This document shows, piece after piece, positions 1 through 8,734 of a stretch of DNA of 64,000 nucleotides. Location: the NCBI GenBank assembly GCA_019634975.1, contig JAHCAI010000008.1:62001-126000 (forward strand). The letters are read 5' to 3'. This DNA is from Burkholderiales bacterium (GTDB lineage: Bacteria > Pseudomonadota > Gammaproteobacteria > Burkholderiales > SG8-41). A model generated the notes under the pieces. The model was not told the origin of the DNA and did not search any database. It worked only from the letters and a program-made list of their open reading frames with translations. The position numbers and the translations under genes were made by a program. Within the stretch, counting starts at the first letter, position 1. The number at the start of each line of letters is the position of its first letter.

Positions 1-378
1 GATGCCCAGAGCTCCTCCCGACGCCACCGGCGCCACAGCGGTGACGCCCTCGGTCAGCTCGGTGGCGCGCGCCAGCGCCGGCCAGCCATCGATGGTGGTC
101 AGCCGTTGCGGACGTGCCTGCACCGAGGCCACGCGCGGCTCGCTGTCGCTGCCGGCGAGCAGCGGCGACACGGTTTCCTCCGGCGGCTTCACTACGACAT
201 GGGGCTGCGCGCCGGTAACGCGCCGGATCAGGTCGCCCTGCACGCCGGTCAGCACCGCGGTGATGAAAAAAATCACCGCCACGCCGATGCCGGCGCCGCC
301 GATGATCAGGGCTGTCTGCATGCGGCCTTCGCGCAGGAAGCGCAGCGCGACGGCGAGTTCGAAGCCGAGGCCGCTCAT
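1..378 (-). CDS. ABC transporter permease, MacB/FtsX type (partial, 3' end outside window)
   Basis: Only the first 126 codons are present; the gene runs off the left edge. The translation opens with MSGLGFELAVALRFLRE, followed by one strong membrane segment (about residues 20-45) and then a soluble periplasmic stretch. This is the N-terminal architecture of MacB/LolC-type permeases, which move substrates out of the inner membrane using energy from a separate ATPase. The ATG overlaps the TGA of the adaptor gene (ATGA), so the two are translationally coupled. The ATPase is probably further left, outside the window. Substrate unknown. Confidence 0.8.
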   Translation of the reverse strand, partial: MSGLGFELAVALRFLREGRMQTALIIGGAGIGVAVIFFITAVLTGVQGDLIRRVTGAQPHVVVKPPEETVSPLLAGSDSEPRVASVQARPQRLTTIDGWPALARATELTEGVTAVAPVASGGALGI

Positions 379-1562
379 TCCCGCCCGCGCACGCGGGCAC
401 CGGGCTCGACATCGCGGGCGAGGATCACACGCTCGCCCGCCTGTATGCCTTCGCTGACGAGCACGCGCCCCTGGGTCTGCAGTCCGGTTTTCACCGGCAT
501 CCGCACGGCCCTGCCCTCGCGCTCGACCAGCACCCAGGGCGCATCGGTCTGCAGCTGGCGGATGGCCTCGGCCGGCAGCATGATGGCCTGCTTGAGGACG
601 GGACCCGGCACATCGATCGCCACCGTCATGTCGGATTTCAGAGAGGCCGGCGGATCGGCGACGTCAAGGCGCAGTTCCACGGTGCCGCGGGCGGGATCTA
701 TGCCCGGCGATATGTAATTCACGACAGCCCGGAAACGCTCTTCGGGAAAGGCATCCGCTGCGGCAGTGGCCACCGCGCCGGTCCTGATCAGCGGCAGGTT
801 CTTTTCATCGACCTGCACGATCAGGCGCGCGGCGCCGTCGAGCGCCAGCGTCATCATCCGCCGGCCGGGCTGGGCGATGTCGCCGGGTTCGACCAGACGC
901 TCGAGCACCACGCCGGCAGCCGGAGCCCGGATCAGCGCCTGCGCCAGCCTCGCCTGCGCCAGCTGCAAGGCCGCCTCGGCCTCGATCCGCTGGCTCTGCG
1001 CCTGCTGCGCCTCCGCGCCGCCGCTGCCCTGCGCCGCGGACTGGGCGCTTGCGCTGGCCAGCGCGCTGCGCGCCACCTCCAGCTGGCGCTCGGCGTCGTC
1101 GACGCGGGACTGGCTGACAAAACCCTTCGCCAGCAGCTCGCGCGCGCGCTGCGCTTCACGCTCGGCCAGTGCAAGATTGGCGCGCGCCTGCTGCTGGGCT
1201 GCCAGCGCCGTCGGCAAAGCCAGCGTGCTCACCGAAGCCACCCGCGCCTGTGCCCGCTTCAACGCCGCCTCGGCCTGTGCCACGGCGGCCTTCAGCTCGC
1301 GCTGCTCGAGCTCGACCAGCAGCTCATCGGCCGCAACCCGCGCGCCCTCGCGCACCCGCACCGCCTCGACCCGACCGGTAATCGTCGCACCGATGTCGAC
1401 CCGGGCCGGCGGCAGCACGCGGCCGCTGGCAACGACGCTGGTCTGTATGTCCGCGGCGGTGGCGGTGACCAGTTGCACCGCCACAGGTTTCGGGCGCGCG
1501 ATGAAAAAGACCACCGCCGCTGCGATCAGCGCAACGATGAGGAACGGCAGGAAACGGCGCAC
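375..1562 (-). CDS. HlyD/MacA-family efflux periplasmic adaptor
   Basis: 395 aa membrane-fusion protein that would link an inner-membrane transporter to an outer-membrane channel. A single N-terminal membrane anchor (residues 5-22) has no lipobox. The first half of the lipoyl-like domain is at about 54-90 (DIGATITGRV, then REGARV), an alanine- and glutamine-rich coiled coil spans about 88-208, and the second half of the lipoyl domain follows (IRAPAAGVV near 211, VEPGD near 224). It precedes and overlaps the ABC permease gene, which makes a MacAB-like export system likely. The start is GTG with no clear Shine-Dalgarno, so the exact N-terminus is uncertain. Confidence 0.85.
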   Translation of the reverse strand: MRRFLPFLIVALIAAAVVFFIARPKPVAVQLVTATAADIQTSVVASGRVLPPARVDIGATITGRVEAVRVREGARVAADELLVELEQRELKAAVAQAEAALKRAQARVASVSTLALPTALAAQQQARANLALAEREAQRARELLAKGFVSQSRVDDAERQLEVARSALASASAQSAAQGSGGAEAQQAQSQRIEAEAALQLAQARLAQALIRAPAAGVVLERLVEPGDIAQPGRRMMTLALDGAARLIVQVDEKNLPLIRTGAVATAAADAFPEERFRAVVNYISPGIDPARGTVELRLDVADPPASLKSDMTVAIDVPGPVLKQAIMLPAEAIRQLQTDAPWVLVEREGRAVRMPVKTGLQTQGRVLVSEGIQAGERVILARDVEPGARVRGRE

Positions 1563-1588
1563 TTGCTGTCGGCCCGGGGGTATGGGGA

Positions 1589-2986
1589 TCAGCGTCCCGC
1601 GAGGAAATCACGGACGCCGGCTTCATCGCGCAGGCGCCAGATACGCGCAATGATGGCCTTCAGCTCCTCCGGCGTCGCCGCCTGCGAGTATCCGACGAGG
1701 CGCTGCGCCTTGTCCTCCAGTTCGCCGCGCGACAGCGTGTTGCCGGGGTCACCCTTGGGTGTGTCGACGCGACACTCGAGACTGCGGCCATCCCGGGTCT
1801 GCACCGAGACCCGGCCCAGCCAGCGCCGCGGATACGCGCCATCGACCTCGGGATCGAGGACCATGCTCACCCTGTCATGAAAATCTCTTAACTCTTTGTT
1901 TTTTAATGATTTTTCCGTAAAATCTGCAAGCGCCGCACGTCCCAGCACCGCAATCTGCGCCAGCACGAAACCCATCGAAAACTTCGACTGGTGGATGGTC
2001 TGCGGATCGGTCACCGGCCCCAGCACGTCGATCGCGCCCTGGTGCACATGCGCGGTGACCTTGACGATGTCATCGGCCTTGAGCCCGTGCTGCTGCATCA
2101 GCGCCAGCAGCGCATCGGCGGCAGGATGGGTATGGCGGCAGGACGCATGGAACTTGAACGAGGTCTCGGCCGTGGCCCAGCGCGTGCCGAGGCCATCGGT
2201 CAGCCAGCGCTCGTCGGCATCGCTGGACATTCCCGCCGCCATGCCCTGCCTGCCCTCGAAAATCGCATGCGCACCGGTGAAACCGTCACGCGCGATATAA
2301 GCCGCCATCAGGCCGTCGGCCGCCGCCTTCGCGGTGTGCAATTGTTTAGAATCCGCGGCATCACGCAGGAATTCCCACAGGCCCGCCGCCATCGTGCCGG
2401 CCGAGCCCAGCGCATGCTGCATCCTGCGCGCATCGAGCTTGAGGACATGCGCCACACCCGCCGCCGCCGCCAGCTTGCCCGCGGTGCCGGTGGTGTGGAA
2501 CACGGTGTAGTGCGAGCGGCCCAGGAACTCGCCGACGCGCACGCCGCATTCGTAGCCGGCCACCGCGGCGGCAATCAGTTCCTTCCCCGTGGCGCCGACA
2601 TCCTGCGCCGCGGCCAGCACCGCCGGAAACACCACCGTGCCCGGATGCAGCACCGAACTGTTGTGCAGGTCGTCCTGCTCGACGAAATGCGAGGCCGCGC
2701 CGTTGACCAGAGCCGCGAAGAACGGCGATGTGCGTTTGCGTGTCAGCAGGTTCTCGGCGCGGCCGTCCTGCGGCCCCATTGCCGCGGCAAAGGCATTGAT
2801 CGTCTCCACCGGCCGCGCACCCTTGCCCGCCAGCGCCGAAGCAAACCAGTCGAGGAACAGCTCCTCGGTGCGCGCCACCACAGGCGCAGGAATGTCCTCG
2901 TAACGGATGGCCGCGAGAAACTCGCTGAGAGTCTGTGTCGGGCTGACTGCCGAGGCCGCAGCTGATTTTTTTACCGCCATTTGCAT
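1589..2986 (-). CDS. MmgE/PrpD family protein
   Basis: 465 aa member of the family that includes 2-methylcitrate dehydratase and cis-aconitate decarboxylase. Family features seen are LFLDWFASALAGKG near the N-terminus, the segment GAASHFVEQDDLHN, SCRHTHPAADALLAL in the middle and the C-terminal small domain. It is clearly distinct from the true PrpD encoded at 22.2 kb, so its substrate is open. Start: an ATG at 2986 has a GGAG six bases upstream; an ATG 36 bases further upstream would add 12 residues without a good site. An unusually AT-rich stretch (1887-1918) lies inside the gene and encodes a lysine-rich loop; it matches the dispersed AT-rich motif described separately. Confidence 0.82.
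   Translation of the reverse strand: MQMAVKKSAAASAVSPTQTLSEFLAAIRYEDIPAPVVARTEELFLDWFASALAGKGARPVETINAFAAAMGPQDGRAENLLTRKRTSPFFAALVNGAASHFVEQDDLHNSSVLHPGTVVFPAVLAAAQDVGATGKELIAAAVAGYECGVRVGEFLGRSHYTVFHTTGTAGKLAAAAGVAHVLKLDARRMQHALGSAGTMAAGLWEFLRDAADSKQLHTAKAAADGLMAAYIARDGFTGAHAIFEGRQGMAAGMSSDADERWLTDGLGTRWATAETSFKFHASCRHTHPAADALLALMQQHGLKADDIVKVTAHVHQGAIDVLGPVTDPQTIHQSKFSMGFVLAQIAVLGRAALADFTEKSLKNKELRDFHDRVSMVLDPEVDGAYPRRWLGRVSVQTRDGRSLECRVDTPKGDPGNTLSRGELEDKAQRLVGYSQAATPEELKAIIARIWRLRDEAGVRDFLAGR
1887..1918 (+). repeat. AT-rich dispersed motif, copy 8 (inside the MmgE/PrpD gene)
   Basis: TTAACTCTTTGTTTTTTAAT followed by GATTTTTCCG on the plus strand. It is the only copy inside a coding region, antisense to the gene. 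The most diverged copy; it could be coincidence of a lysine-rich codon run. Confidence 0.45.
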
Positions 2987-3113
2987 GATGGACTCCGGAT
3001 AGTACGCGGAAGGAAGCGCCATTTTAAAATGATTCGGCCCGCCCCGACCCCGAAAATCCCGCGCCGGCGGGGCTTTCCTGCGGGGCCTTGACCCACATCA
3101 ACCGGAATCCGCC

Positions 3114-3893
3114 ATGCCCAAACGCAAATCCATCCGCACCGACATCGCCTGGAGCGCAGTCGACCGCATCACCGTCAAGGGCCACGACCTGTGCACCGAC
3201 ATCCTCGGCAAGCTGTCGCTGGGCGACATGGCCTTCCTCGAAATGACCGACCGCCTGCCGACGCCGCGTGAATCCGTGATGTTCAACGCCATCGCCGTGA
3301 CGCTGGTCGAGCATGGCCTGACGCCGAGTTCGATTGCCGCGCGCATGACCTATACCGGTGCCCCGGAAGCGATGCAGGCTGCGGTGGCCGCCGGACTCTG
3401 CGGGCTGGGCAGCGTCTTCGTCGGCAGCATGGAGACCGCGGCGCGCATGCTGCAGGAAGCCCTCCCCGACCCGAAGGCCGGCGCCGATCTCGACGCGCTG
3501 GCTGCACAGATCGTCGAGCGCTTCAAAAGCCGCAAGCAGATCGTCCCCGGCATCGGGCACACGCTGCACAAGCCGGTTGATCCGCGCGCGCCGCGGCTGT
3601 TCCAGATCGCCGCGGAACAGGGCTATGACGGCCCCTACGTCAAGTTGATGCAGAAGGTCGGCGAGCACGCGGAAAAAGCCTACGGAAAGTCGCTGCCGGT
3701 CAATGCCACGGGTGCCATCGGCGCCATTGCCAGTGAACTGCAGCTGCCCTGGAAAATCGTGCGCGGGATCGGCGTGCTGGCGCGGGCGATCGGCCTGGTC
3801 GGCCACATCCTCGAGGAAATGAAGAACCCGATGGCCTATGAAATCAAGCAGCGCGCGGAGGAGGAAGCGACTGCGCATCTGCGCGGAGCCTGA
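3114..3893 (+). CDS. Citryl-CoA lyase-like protein (short citrate synthase fold)
   Basis: 259 aa protein of the short citrate-synthase superfamily branch usually called citryl-CoA lyase, related to the C-terminal lyase domain of ATP-citrate lyase. It has MTYTGAPEAMQAAVAAGLCG in the CoA region and PGIGHTLHKPVDPRAPRLFQ, whose His matches the CoA-side catalytic His of citrate synthases (GFGHRVYK in GltA). Where ATP-citrate lyase has the catalytic Asp in NVDG, this protein reads NATG, so the usual acid is absent; from memory this is typical of the proteobacterial subgroup. It is divergent from the MmgE/PrpD gene. The reaction is therefore uncertain; cleavage or condensation of a CoA ester is an inference from the fold. 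Confidence 0.75.
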   Translation: MPKRKSIRTDIAWSAVDRITVKGHDLCTDILGKLSLGDMAFLEMTDRLPTPRESVMFNAIAVTLVEHGLTPSSIAARMTYTGAPEAMQAAVAAGLCGLGSVFVGSMETAARMLQEALPDPKAGADLDALAAQIVERFKSRKQIVPGIGHTLHKPVDPRAPRLFQIAAEQGYDGPYVKLMQKVGEHAEKAYGKSLPVNATGAIGAIASELQLPWKIVRGIGVLARAIGLVGHILEEMKNPMAYEIKQRAEEEATAHLRGA

Positions 3894-3919
3894 TGCCCCG
3901 ACTCTGCCGGCCTGCGCGA

Positions 3920-4423
3920 TCAGCCGTTGCGGGTGGCCAGTATGAACGCGGGGATGATGCCCAGCCTGCGGTAACGCCGCAGCACGGCCTCAGGCAGCCT
4001 CGATACGTTCCGCACCACCCGCCGGCAGGCAGGCGCCCCGCAATTGCACTTCATCGTCCACAGGTCGTCGGCGCCGAGCAGCGTCGAATAGTCGTGGGTG
4101 ATTTCCTCGCCAGCAGAGACCCGCCGGATCGCGACCAGCTTCAGGCCGCGGGCATCCTTGACGATGCCGGTGTTCGGATCACAGGCATGGTTGGCATAGG
4201 CGCCGATCTCGCCCTCGGGATCGAGATAGCGGTCGGCATCGAAACGGAAACAGTTCTCGCCGCGGCGGATGTTGCCGCTCCGCCAGTAGCCCCAGACGGC
4301 ATCGGCACTGACAATGCAGCCACGGATGCGGCAAACGGTGGCGCCGCGCCCGAATCCGCGCAGCGCGACGAGGCCCCTGCCGTTGCGCACCGGGCGCACG
4401 GCCAGATCCCCGCGGATTTTCAT
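3920..4423 (-). CDS. SET domain-containing protein
   Basis: 167 aa, a compact SET-fold protein. The hallmark motifs are all present: NHACDPN (78-84) and GEEITHDYS (105-113), which form the S-adenosylmethionine and substrate pocket with its pseudoknot and catalytic Tyr, and a post-SET cysteine cluster CNCGAPAC (126-133) that would bind zinc with another Cys. Such proteins methylate lysine in eukaryotes; bacterial targets are mostly unknown. The start at MKIRG has no Shine-Dalgarno and is preceded, about 100 bases upstream, by a copy of the AT-rich dispersed motif. Convergent with the citryl-CoA-lyase-like gene. Confidence 0.8.
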   Translation of the reverse strand: MKIRGDLAVRPVRNGRGLVALRGFGRGATVCRIRGCIVSADAVWGYWRSGNIRRGENCFRFDADRYLDPEGEIGAYANHACDPNTGIVKDARGLKLVAIRRVSAGEEITHDYSTLLGADDLWTMKCNCGAPACRRVVRNVSRLPEAVLRRYRRLGIIPAFILATRNG

Positions 4424-4522
4424 GAAAAAACAATCGGGAAAAACATAAAGCGCGGATGGTGCCCGCCTCCGGCGGTCGAGTCCAGTGGCGCCACAGCGGA
4501 AAGCAGGCGGAAACTGCAAAAT

Positions 4523-4557
4523 CAAAAAAAATATCAATAAAAACAAATATTTATTTG
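4523..4557 (-). repeat. AT-rich dispersed motif, copy 6
   Basis: Read on the minus strand this contains AAATATTTGTTTTTATT followed by GATATTTTTTTTG. It matches, in the same register, the copies at 1.9, 23.6, 38.9, 43.7, 52.8, 58.1 and 61.6 kb. It lies in the 157-bp gap between the SET gene and prpE and points toward the SET gene. Confidence 0.7.
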
Positions 4558-4580
4558 ATATCGCAATGGCCTTGCCATAT

Positions 4581-6476
4581 TCACCGGCCCAATACGCCGC
4601 GGATCTGCTCCAGCGCCGCCGGATCTTCGATGGTGGTAAGGTCGCCCGGATCTCGTCCTTCCGCCAGCGCCTGCAGCGAACGGCGCAGCAGCTTGCCCGA
4701 ACGCGTCTTCGGCAGCAGGGTGACGAACAGCACGCGCTTCGGCCGCGCGATGCCGCCGAGGTGATGGTTGACCGCAGCCAGAACCTCATTCTCCTGCTGC
4801 GCACGGCCTTCGTCGCTGTCAATTTTCGCGGGATCCTTGACCACCGCGAAGGCGAGCGGCATCTGACCTTTCACCGGGTCGGCAACGCCGACCACGGCGA
4901 CTTCGGCGATGTTGGCATGCGACTGCACGGCTTCCTCGATCTCGCGCGTGCCGATGCGATGACCGGCGACGTTGATGACATCGTCGGTGCGGCCGAGGAT
5001 GAAGGTGTATCCCTCGGCGTCGCGCAGGCCCCAGTCGAAGGTTGAATACAGCAGTTGCTTCGGAAAAGTGCGGAAATAGGTGTTGACGAAACGATCGTCG
5101 TCGCCCCACACCGTGCTCATGCAGCCCGGCGGCAGCGGCGGCGCGATGGTCAGCACGCCCTTTTCGTCGGCCGCGGCCTCGCTGGCATCGGTCTCGCGCA
5201 ACAGCTTCAGGTCGTAGCCGTAGACCGGAAAACCGGGGCTGCCGTATTTCACCCGCGCCGGCTCGATGCCTGGCGCCAGCGACAGGATCGGCCAGCCGGT
5301 TTCGGTCTGCCAGTAGTGATCGATCACCGGCTTGCCGATGGCCTCGTGCAGCCAGCGGTGGGTCGGCTCGTCGAGCGGCTCGCCGGCCAGGAACAGGTGG
5401 CGCAGCGAGGACAGGTCGTATTTCTTCAGGTACGCGGGATCCTGTTTCTTCAGCACCCGCGCCGCGGTCGGCGACGAGAACATCACGCTGACCTTGCGGT
5501 CCTCGACGATTTTCCACCAGATGCCCGCATCGGGCCGGACCGGCAGGCCTTCGTAGAGGATGGTCGTCATGCCGTGGATCAGTGGACCGTAGACGATGTA
5601 GGAATGGCCGACGACCCAGCCGACATCGGAGGTCGTGAACATCGTTTCGCCGGGTTTGCCGGCGTAGAGGTAGTCCATCGAGGCCGCCAGCGCCACCGCG
5701 TAGCCGCCGGTGTCGCGCTGCACGCCTTTGGGTTTGCCGGTGGTGCCCGAGGTGTAGAGGATGTAGGACGGCTCGTTCGATTCCAGCCAGGCCACCGGGA
5801 CCTGCGCACCGGCATGCTGCCCCGCCAGCGTCGCGTAATCGAGGTCGCGGCCGGCGACCGGGCGCCAGTCCGGATCGATGCCGCGGTTGACCACCAGCAC
5901 CTTCTGCGGCGGATGCTGCGCCAGCCGCAGCGCCTCGTTGACCAGCGGCTGGTAGTGGATGGCCCTGCCGCCGCGCAGGCCGGCATCCGCGGTCACCAGC
6001 AGCTTCGGCTTCGCGTCGTCAATGCGCGAGGCGCAGCTCGCCGCGGCAAAGCCGCCGAACACCACCGAATGCACGGCGCCCAGCCGCGCGCAGGCGAGCA
6101 TCGCGAATACCGCTTCGGGGATCATCGGCATGTAGAGCAGCACGCGGTCGCCGCGGCCGACACCCTGCGCGGCGATCACCGCCGCCATCACGTTCACCGC
6201 GGCATGCAGCTCGCGGTAAGTCCAGGTTTTTTCGGCGCCGGTCTCGGTGGAAATGTAGACCAACGCCGGCTGCTCGCCGCGGGCCGCGAGGTGGCGGTCG
6301 ACCGCGTTGTAACAAAGGTTGGTCTCGCCGTCGACGAACCAGCGCGCGAACGGCGGCCGGCCGTAGTCGAGCACCTGGTCGAAGCGCCGGTGCCAGTGGA
6401 TGCGCCGCGCTTCTTCGGCCCAGAAGGCCTCGCGGTCCCGGATCGAGCGGCGGTGCAGTTCGGCGTACGCGCCCAT
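4581..6476 (-). CDS. prpE: Propionyl-CoA synthetase
   Basis: 631 aa acyl-adenylate synthetase, full length for PrpE, which activates propionate with ATP and CoA to propionyl-CoA. The adenylation P-loop SYILYTSGTTGKPKG (about 237-251) is followed by VQRDTGGYAVALAASM, typical of PrpE rather than acetyl-CoA synthetase. Other matches are WVVGHSYIVYGPL, DHYWQTETGWP and FDWGLRDAEGY, and the C-terminal motif KTRSGKLLRR (about 590-599) carries the catalytic Lys. It starts at ATG after a strong AGGAGGAG. Together with prpC and prpD at 21-23.6 kb it provides entry into the methylcitrate route for propionate, although they are not in one operon. Confidence 0.93.
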   Translation of the reverse strand: MGAYAELHRRSIRDREAFWAEEARRIHWHRRFDQVLDYGRPPFARWFVDGETNLCYNAVDRHLAARGEQPALVYISTETGAEKTWTYRELHAAVNVMAAVIAAQGVGRGDRVLLYMPMIPEAVFAMLACARLGAVHSVVFGGFAAASCASRIDDAKPKLLVTADAGLRGGRAIHYQPLVNEALRLAQHPPQKVLVVNRGIDPDWRPVAGRDLDYATLAGQHAGAQVPVAWLESNEPSYILYTSGTTGKPKGVQRDTGGYAVALAASMDYLYAGKPGETMFTTSDVGWVVGHSYIVYGPLIHGMTTILYEGLPVRPDAGIWWKIVEDRKVSVMFSSPTAARVLKKQDPAYLKKYDLSSLRHLFLAGEPLDEPTHRWLHEAIGKPVIDHYWQTETGWPILSLAPGIEPARVKYGSPGFPVYGYDLKLLRETDASEAAADEKGVLTIAPPLPPGCMSTVWGDDDRFVNTYFRTFPKQLLYSTFDWGLRDAEGYTFILGRTDDVINVAGHRIGTREIEEAVQSHANIAEVAVVGVADPVKGQMPLAFAVVKDPAKIDSDEGRAQQENEVLAAVNHHLGGIARPKRVLFVTLLPKTRSGKLLRRSLQALAEGRDPGDLTTIEDPAALEQIRGVLGR

Positions 6477-6554
6477 GTCTCCTCCTGAGGTTGGCGCGGC
6501 CCCCGCGGTTGTTATGCTGGGGTTCCGCGCAGGGTCATTATGACCCGCCGGCGC

Positions 6555-7544
6555 TTACGAAATCCTGACCACCGCGCGGCCGCGAATCTCACCCTTCAGC
6601 ATGCGCTGGAAATAGCCGGGCAGCTCCTCCAGCGTGATGGTGTGCGCAATGTCGGCGAGGTGGCGCGGCTTGAGGTCGCTCGCCAGGCGCGCCCACACCC
6701 GCTGCCGCAGCGGCATCGGTGTCGCCGCCGAATCGACGCCGATCAGGCGCAGCCCGCGCAGGATGAAGGGCAGCACCGTGGTCTTCAGTTCGATGCCGCC
6801 GGCATTGCCGAAGCTCGCGATCAGGCCCTGCGGTGCCAGCGTGCGCGTCAGCCAGCCCAGCTGTTCGCCGCCGACCGAGTCGAAAGCGGCGGCCCACAGC
6901 GGTTTTTCCAGCGGGCGGCTGCCGTAATCGATGGTCTTGCGATCGAGGATTTCCGCAGCGCCCAGTTTCTTGAGGAAGTCGTGCTCCCCCGCCTTGCCGG
7001 TGACCGCGGTGACGCCATAGCCCTTGGCCGCCAGCATGTCGATGACGAGGCTCGCCACGCCGCCGGTGGCGCCGTTGACCAGCACCTTGCCGTTGTTCGG
7101 CGCGAGACCGTTCAGTTCGAGCAGCTCGACGGCAAGGCCTGCGGTGTAACCCGCGGTGCCCAGCGCCATCGCATCGAACAGCGTCAGTCCCTGCGGCAGC
7201 GGCACCACCCAGTCGGCCGGCACGCGGCAGATTTCGGAGAACCCGCCGTCGTGGGCGACACCCATGTCGTAGCTGGTGCAGATGACCTCGTCGCCGGCCT
7301 TGAAGCGGGCGTCTCCGGAACTGATCACCGTGCCCGCGGCATCAATGCCGCCGATCAGCGGATAGTTGCGGATGATCTTGCCGCCGGTTCCGGTGGCGGC
7401 AAGCGCATCCTTGAAATTGACGCTGGAATAAGCGGTGCGGAACAGCACTTCGCCGCGGCCGATGTCGGCGACCGGCACGTCCTCGACGCGGCCGGAGATG
7501 CTGTTGTTGTCGTTGTAAATGCGGTAGGCCCTGCAGCGATCCAT
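6555..7544 (-). CDS. acuI: AcuI/YhdH-type NADPH-dependent oxidoreductase (acrylyl-CoA reductase family)
   Basis: 329 aa zinc-free medium-chain dehydrogenase/reductase. Family signs: SSVNFKDALAATGTGGKI near the N-terminus, YPLIGGIDAAGTV, the nucleotide-binding stretch VLVNGATGGVASLVIDMLAA, AAFDSVGGEQLGWLTR and a long C-terminal GLRLIGVDSAATPM. YhdH/AcuI proteins reduce acrylyl-CoA to propionyl-CoA with NADPH. Its place just downstream of prpE on the same strand (78-bp gap) fits a role feeding or detoxifying C3 acyl-CoA intermediates. Start ATG with GGAGGAGG upstream. Could also be a general quinone or enoyl reductase; the family call is firm, the substrate is inferred. Confidence 0.85.
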   Translation of the reverse strand: MDRCRAYRIYNDNNSISGRVEDVPVADIGRGEVLFRTAYSSVNFKDALAATGTGGKIIRNYPLIGGIDAAGTVISSGDARFKAGDEVICTSYDMGVAHDGGFSEICRVPADWVVPLPQGLTLFDAMALGTAGYTAGLAVELLELNGLAPNNGKVLVNGATGGVASLVIDMLAAKGYGVTAVTGKAGEHDFLKKLGAAEILDRKTIDYGSRPLEKPLWAAAFDSVGGEQLGWLTRTLAPQGLIASFGNAGGIELKTTVLPFILRGLRLIGVDSAATPMPLRQRVWARLASDLKPRHLADIAHTITLEELPGYFQRMLKGEIRGRAVVRIS

Positions 7545-7591
7545 GTTGCCTCCTCCGGAATTCCGGTTGCCAGACCGGATGTTACGACCAA

Positions 7592-8692
7592 TCAGGGCAG
7601 GTGCGGCTGCGCCAGGTACTGGCGGGTCTGCATTTCGGTAAGCCTGCTCGCCAGGCGCTCCTTCAGAGACGCATTGAGGTGGGCCTGGAAGCCGTCGCTG
7701 TCGGTGGCGTCCGCGACCAGTTCGTCGACCGGCACCGCCGCGCCCAGCATCAGCTTGACCCGCCGGTCATAGAACTCGTCAACCAGCCAGACGAAGCGGC
7801 GCAGGGTATCGCCGTCGTTTTCGGTGAAACGCGGCACGCCGGAGATCAGCACCGTGTGGTAGCGCCGCGACAGCTCGATATAATCCGGTTTTCCGCGCGG
7901 TCCGGCGCAGAGTTCGGGAAAGTCGAACCAGGCCACGCCCGGCGCCTGGCGGCGCACGCGGATCAGCCGGTCCTCGATGTCCAGCGGCGCGTCGTCGCCG
8001 GCCTCGCTTGCAATGTGGCCGAAGGCATCGCCGAGGTGGCGGTCGGCGTCGGGCCCGAGGTGGTAGGTGCCGGCCTTTTCCAGCTCGCGCAGCCGGTAGT
8101 CGATGCCGGTATCGACATTGACCACGGCCATGCGCTCGAGGATGAGGTCGATCGCCGGCAGGAACATCACCCGCTGCAGGCCATGCCGGTAGAGTTCCTG
8201 CGGCTCGAAGTTGGAAGTCGTCAGTAGCACCACCCCCTCGTCCATCAGGCCTTCGAGCAGGCGCCGCATCAGCATCGCATCGGTGATGTCCGTGACATGG
8301 AATTCGTCGAGGCAGAGAATCCGCGCCCGCGCGGCGATGTCGCGCGCGACCAGTGCCATCGGCGACTCCTTGCCCTGGTGGGCGAGCAGCGCCTTGTGGA
8401 TCTCCTGCATGAAGCGGTGGAAATGCACGCGCTTCTTGGTCACATCCGGGACGAAGGCAAAGAAGCTGTCCATCAGGAAGCTCTTGCCGCGTCCGACCCC
8501 GCCCCACAGGTAGACACCGCGCACGCTGCGGTTGCGGTTGAGGAAGCTCAGCAGGCCGCGCCGCTGCTGGGCACGGTCGAAGTCGTCATGGACGCGTTGC
8601 AGTTCCCGTGCCGCGGCAAGCTGGGCCGCGTCGGGCGTGAAGCCGTGCTCGGCGGCGCGGGCGCGCAGGAACTGTAGAAAATCGGCGGCCAA
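7592..8692 (-). CDS. zapE: Cell division protein ZapE (AFG1-like ATPase)
   Basis: 366 aa ATPase that in E. coli associates with the division ring and affects FtsZ polymers. Walker A is GGVGRGKS (64-71), preceded by GVYLWG as in the family; Walker B is ILCLDEFHVTDI (about 125-136); the sensor region VVLLTTSNFEPQELY follows. The downstream location after lpd is the usual one in Burkholderiales. The reading frame has no upstream ATG; the first plausible start is TTG with no Shine-Dalgarno, and the frame is closed by a stop about 45 bases further upstream. It may be expressed as the last cistron of the 2-oxoglutarate dehydrogenase operon. Confidence 0.92.
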   Translation of the reverse strand: MAADFLQFLRARAAEHGFTPDAAQLAAARELQRVHDDFDRAQQRRGLLSFLNRNRSVRGVYLWGGVGRGKSFLMDSFFAFVPDVTKKRVHFHRFMQEIHKALLAHQGKESPMALVARDIAARARILCLDEFHVTDITDAMLMRRLLEGLMDEGVVLLTTSNFEPQELYRHGLQRVMFLPAIDLILERMAVVNVDTGIDYRLRELEKAGTYHLGPDADRHLGDAFGHIASEAGDDAPLDIEDRLIRVRRQAPGVAWFDFPELCAGPRGKPDYIELSRRYHTVLISGVPRFTENDGDTLRRFVWLVDEFYDRRVKLMLGAAVPVDELVADATDSDGFQAHLNASLKERLASRLTEMQTRQYLAQPHLP

Positions 8693-8734
8693 GTTAAAAA
8701 CCCGGGGACCGGCGCGGCTCGCCCGCGCCGTGAA

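Noticed and set aside
5055-6488. 477-codon plus-strand frame opposite prpE
   Set aside because: Shadow of prpE with skewed composition; no start signal or family feature.
6533-6547. Palindrome GGGTCATTATGACCC between acuI and prpE as an operator
   Set aside because: Short, single occurrence, no regulator gene nearby; too little support to call a site.
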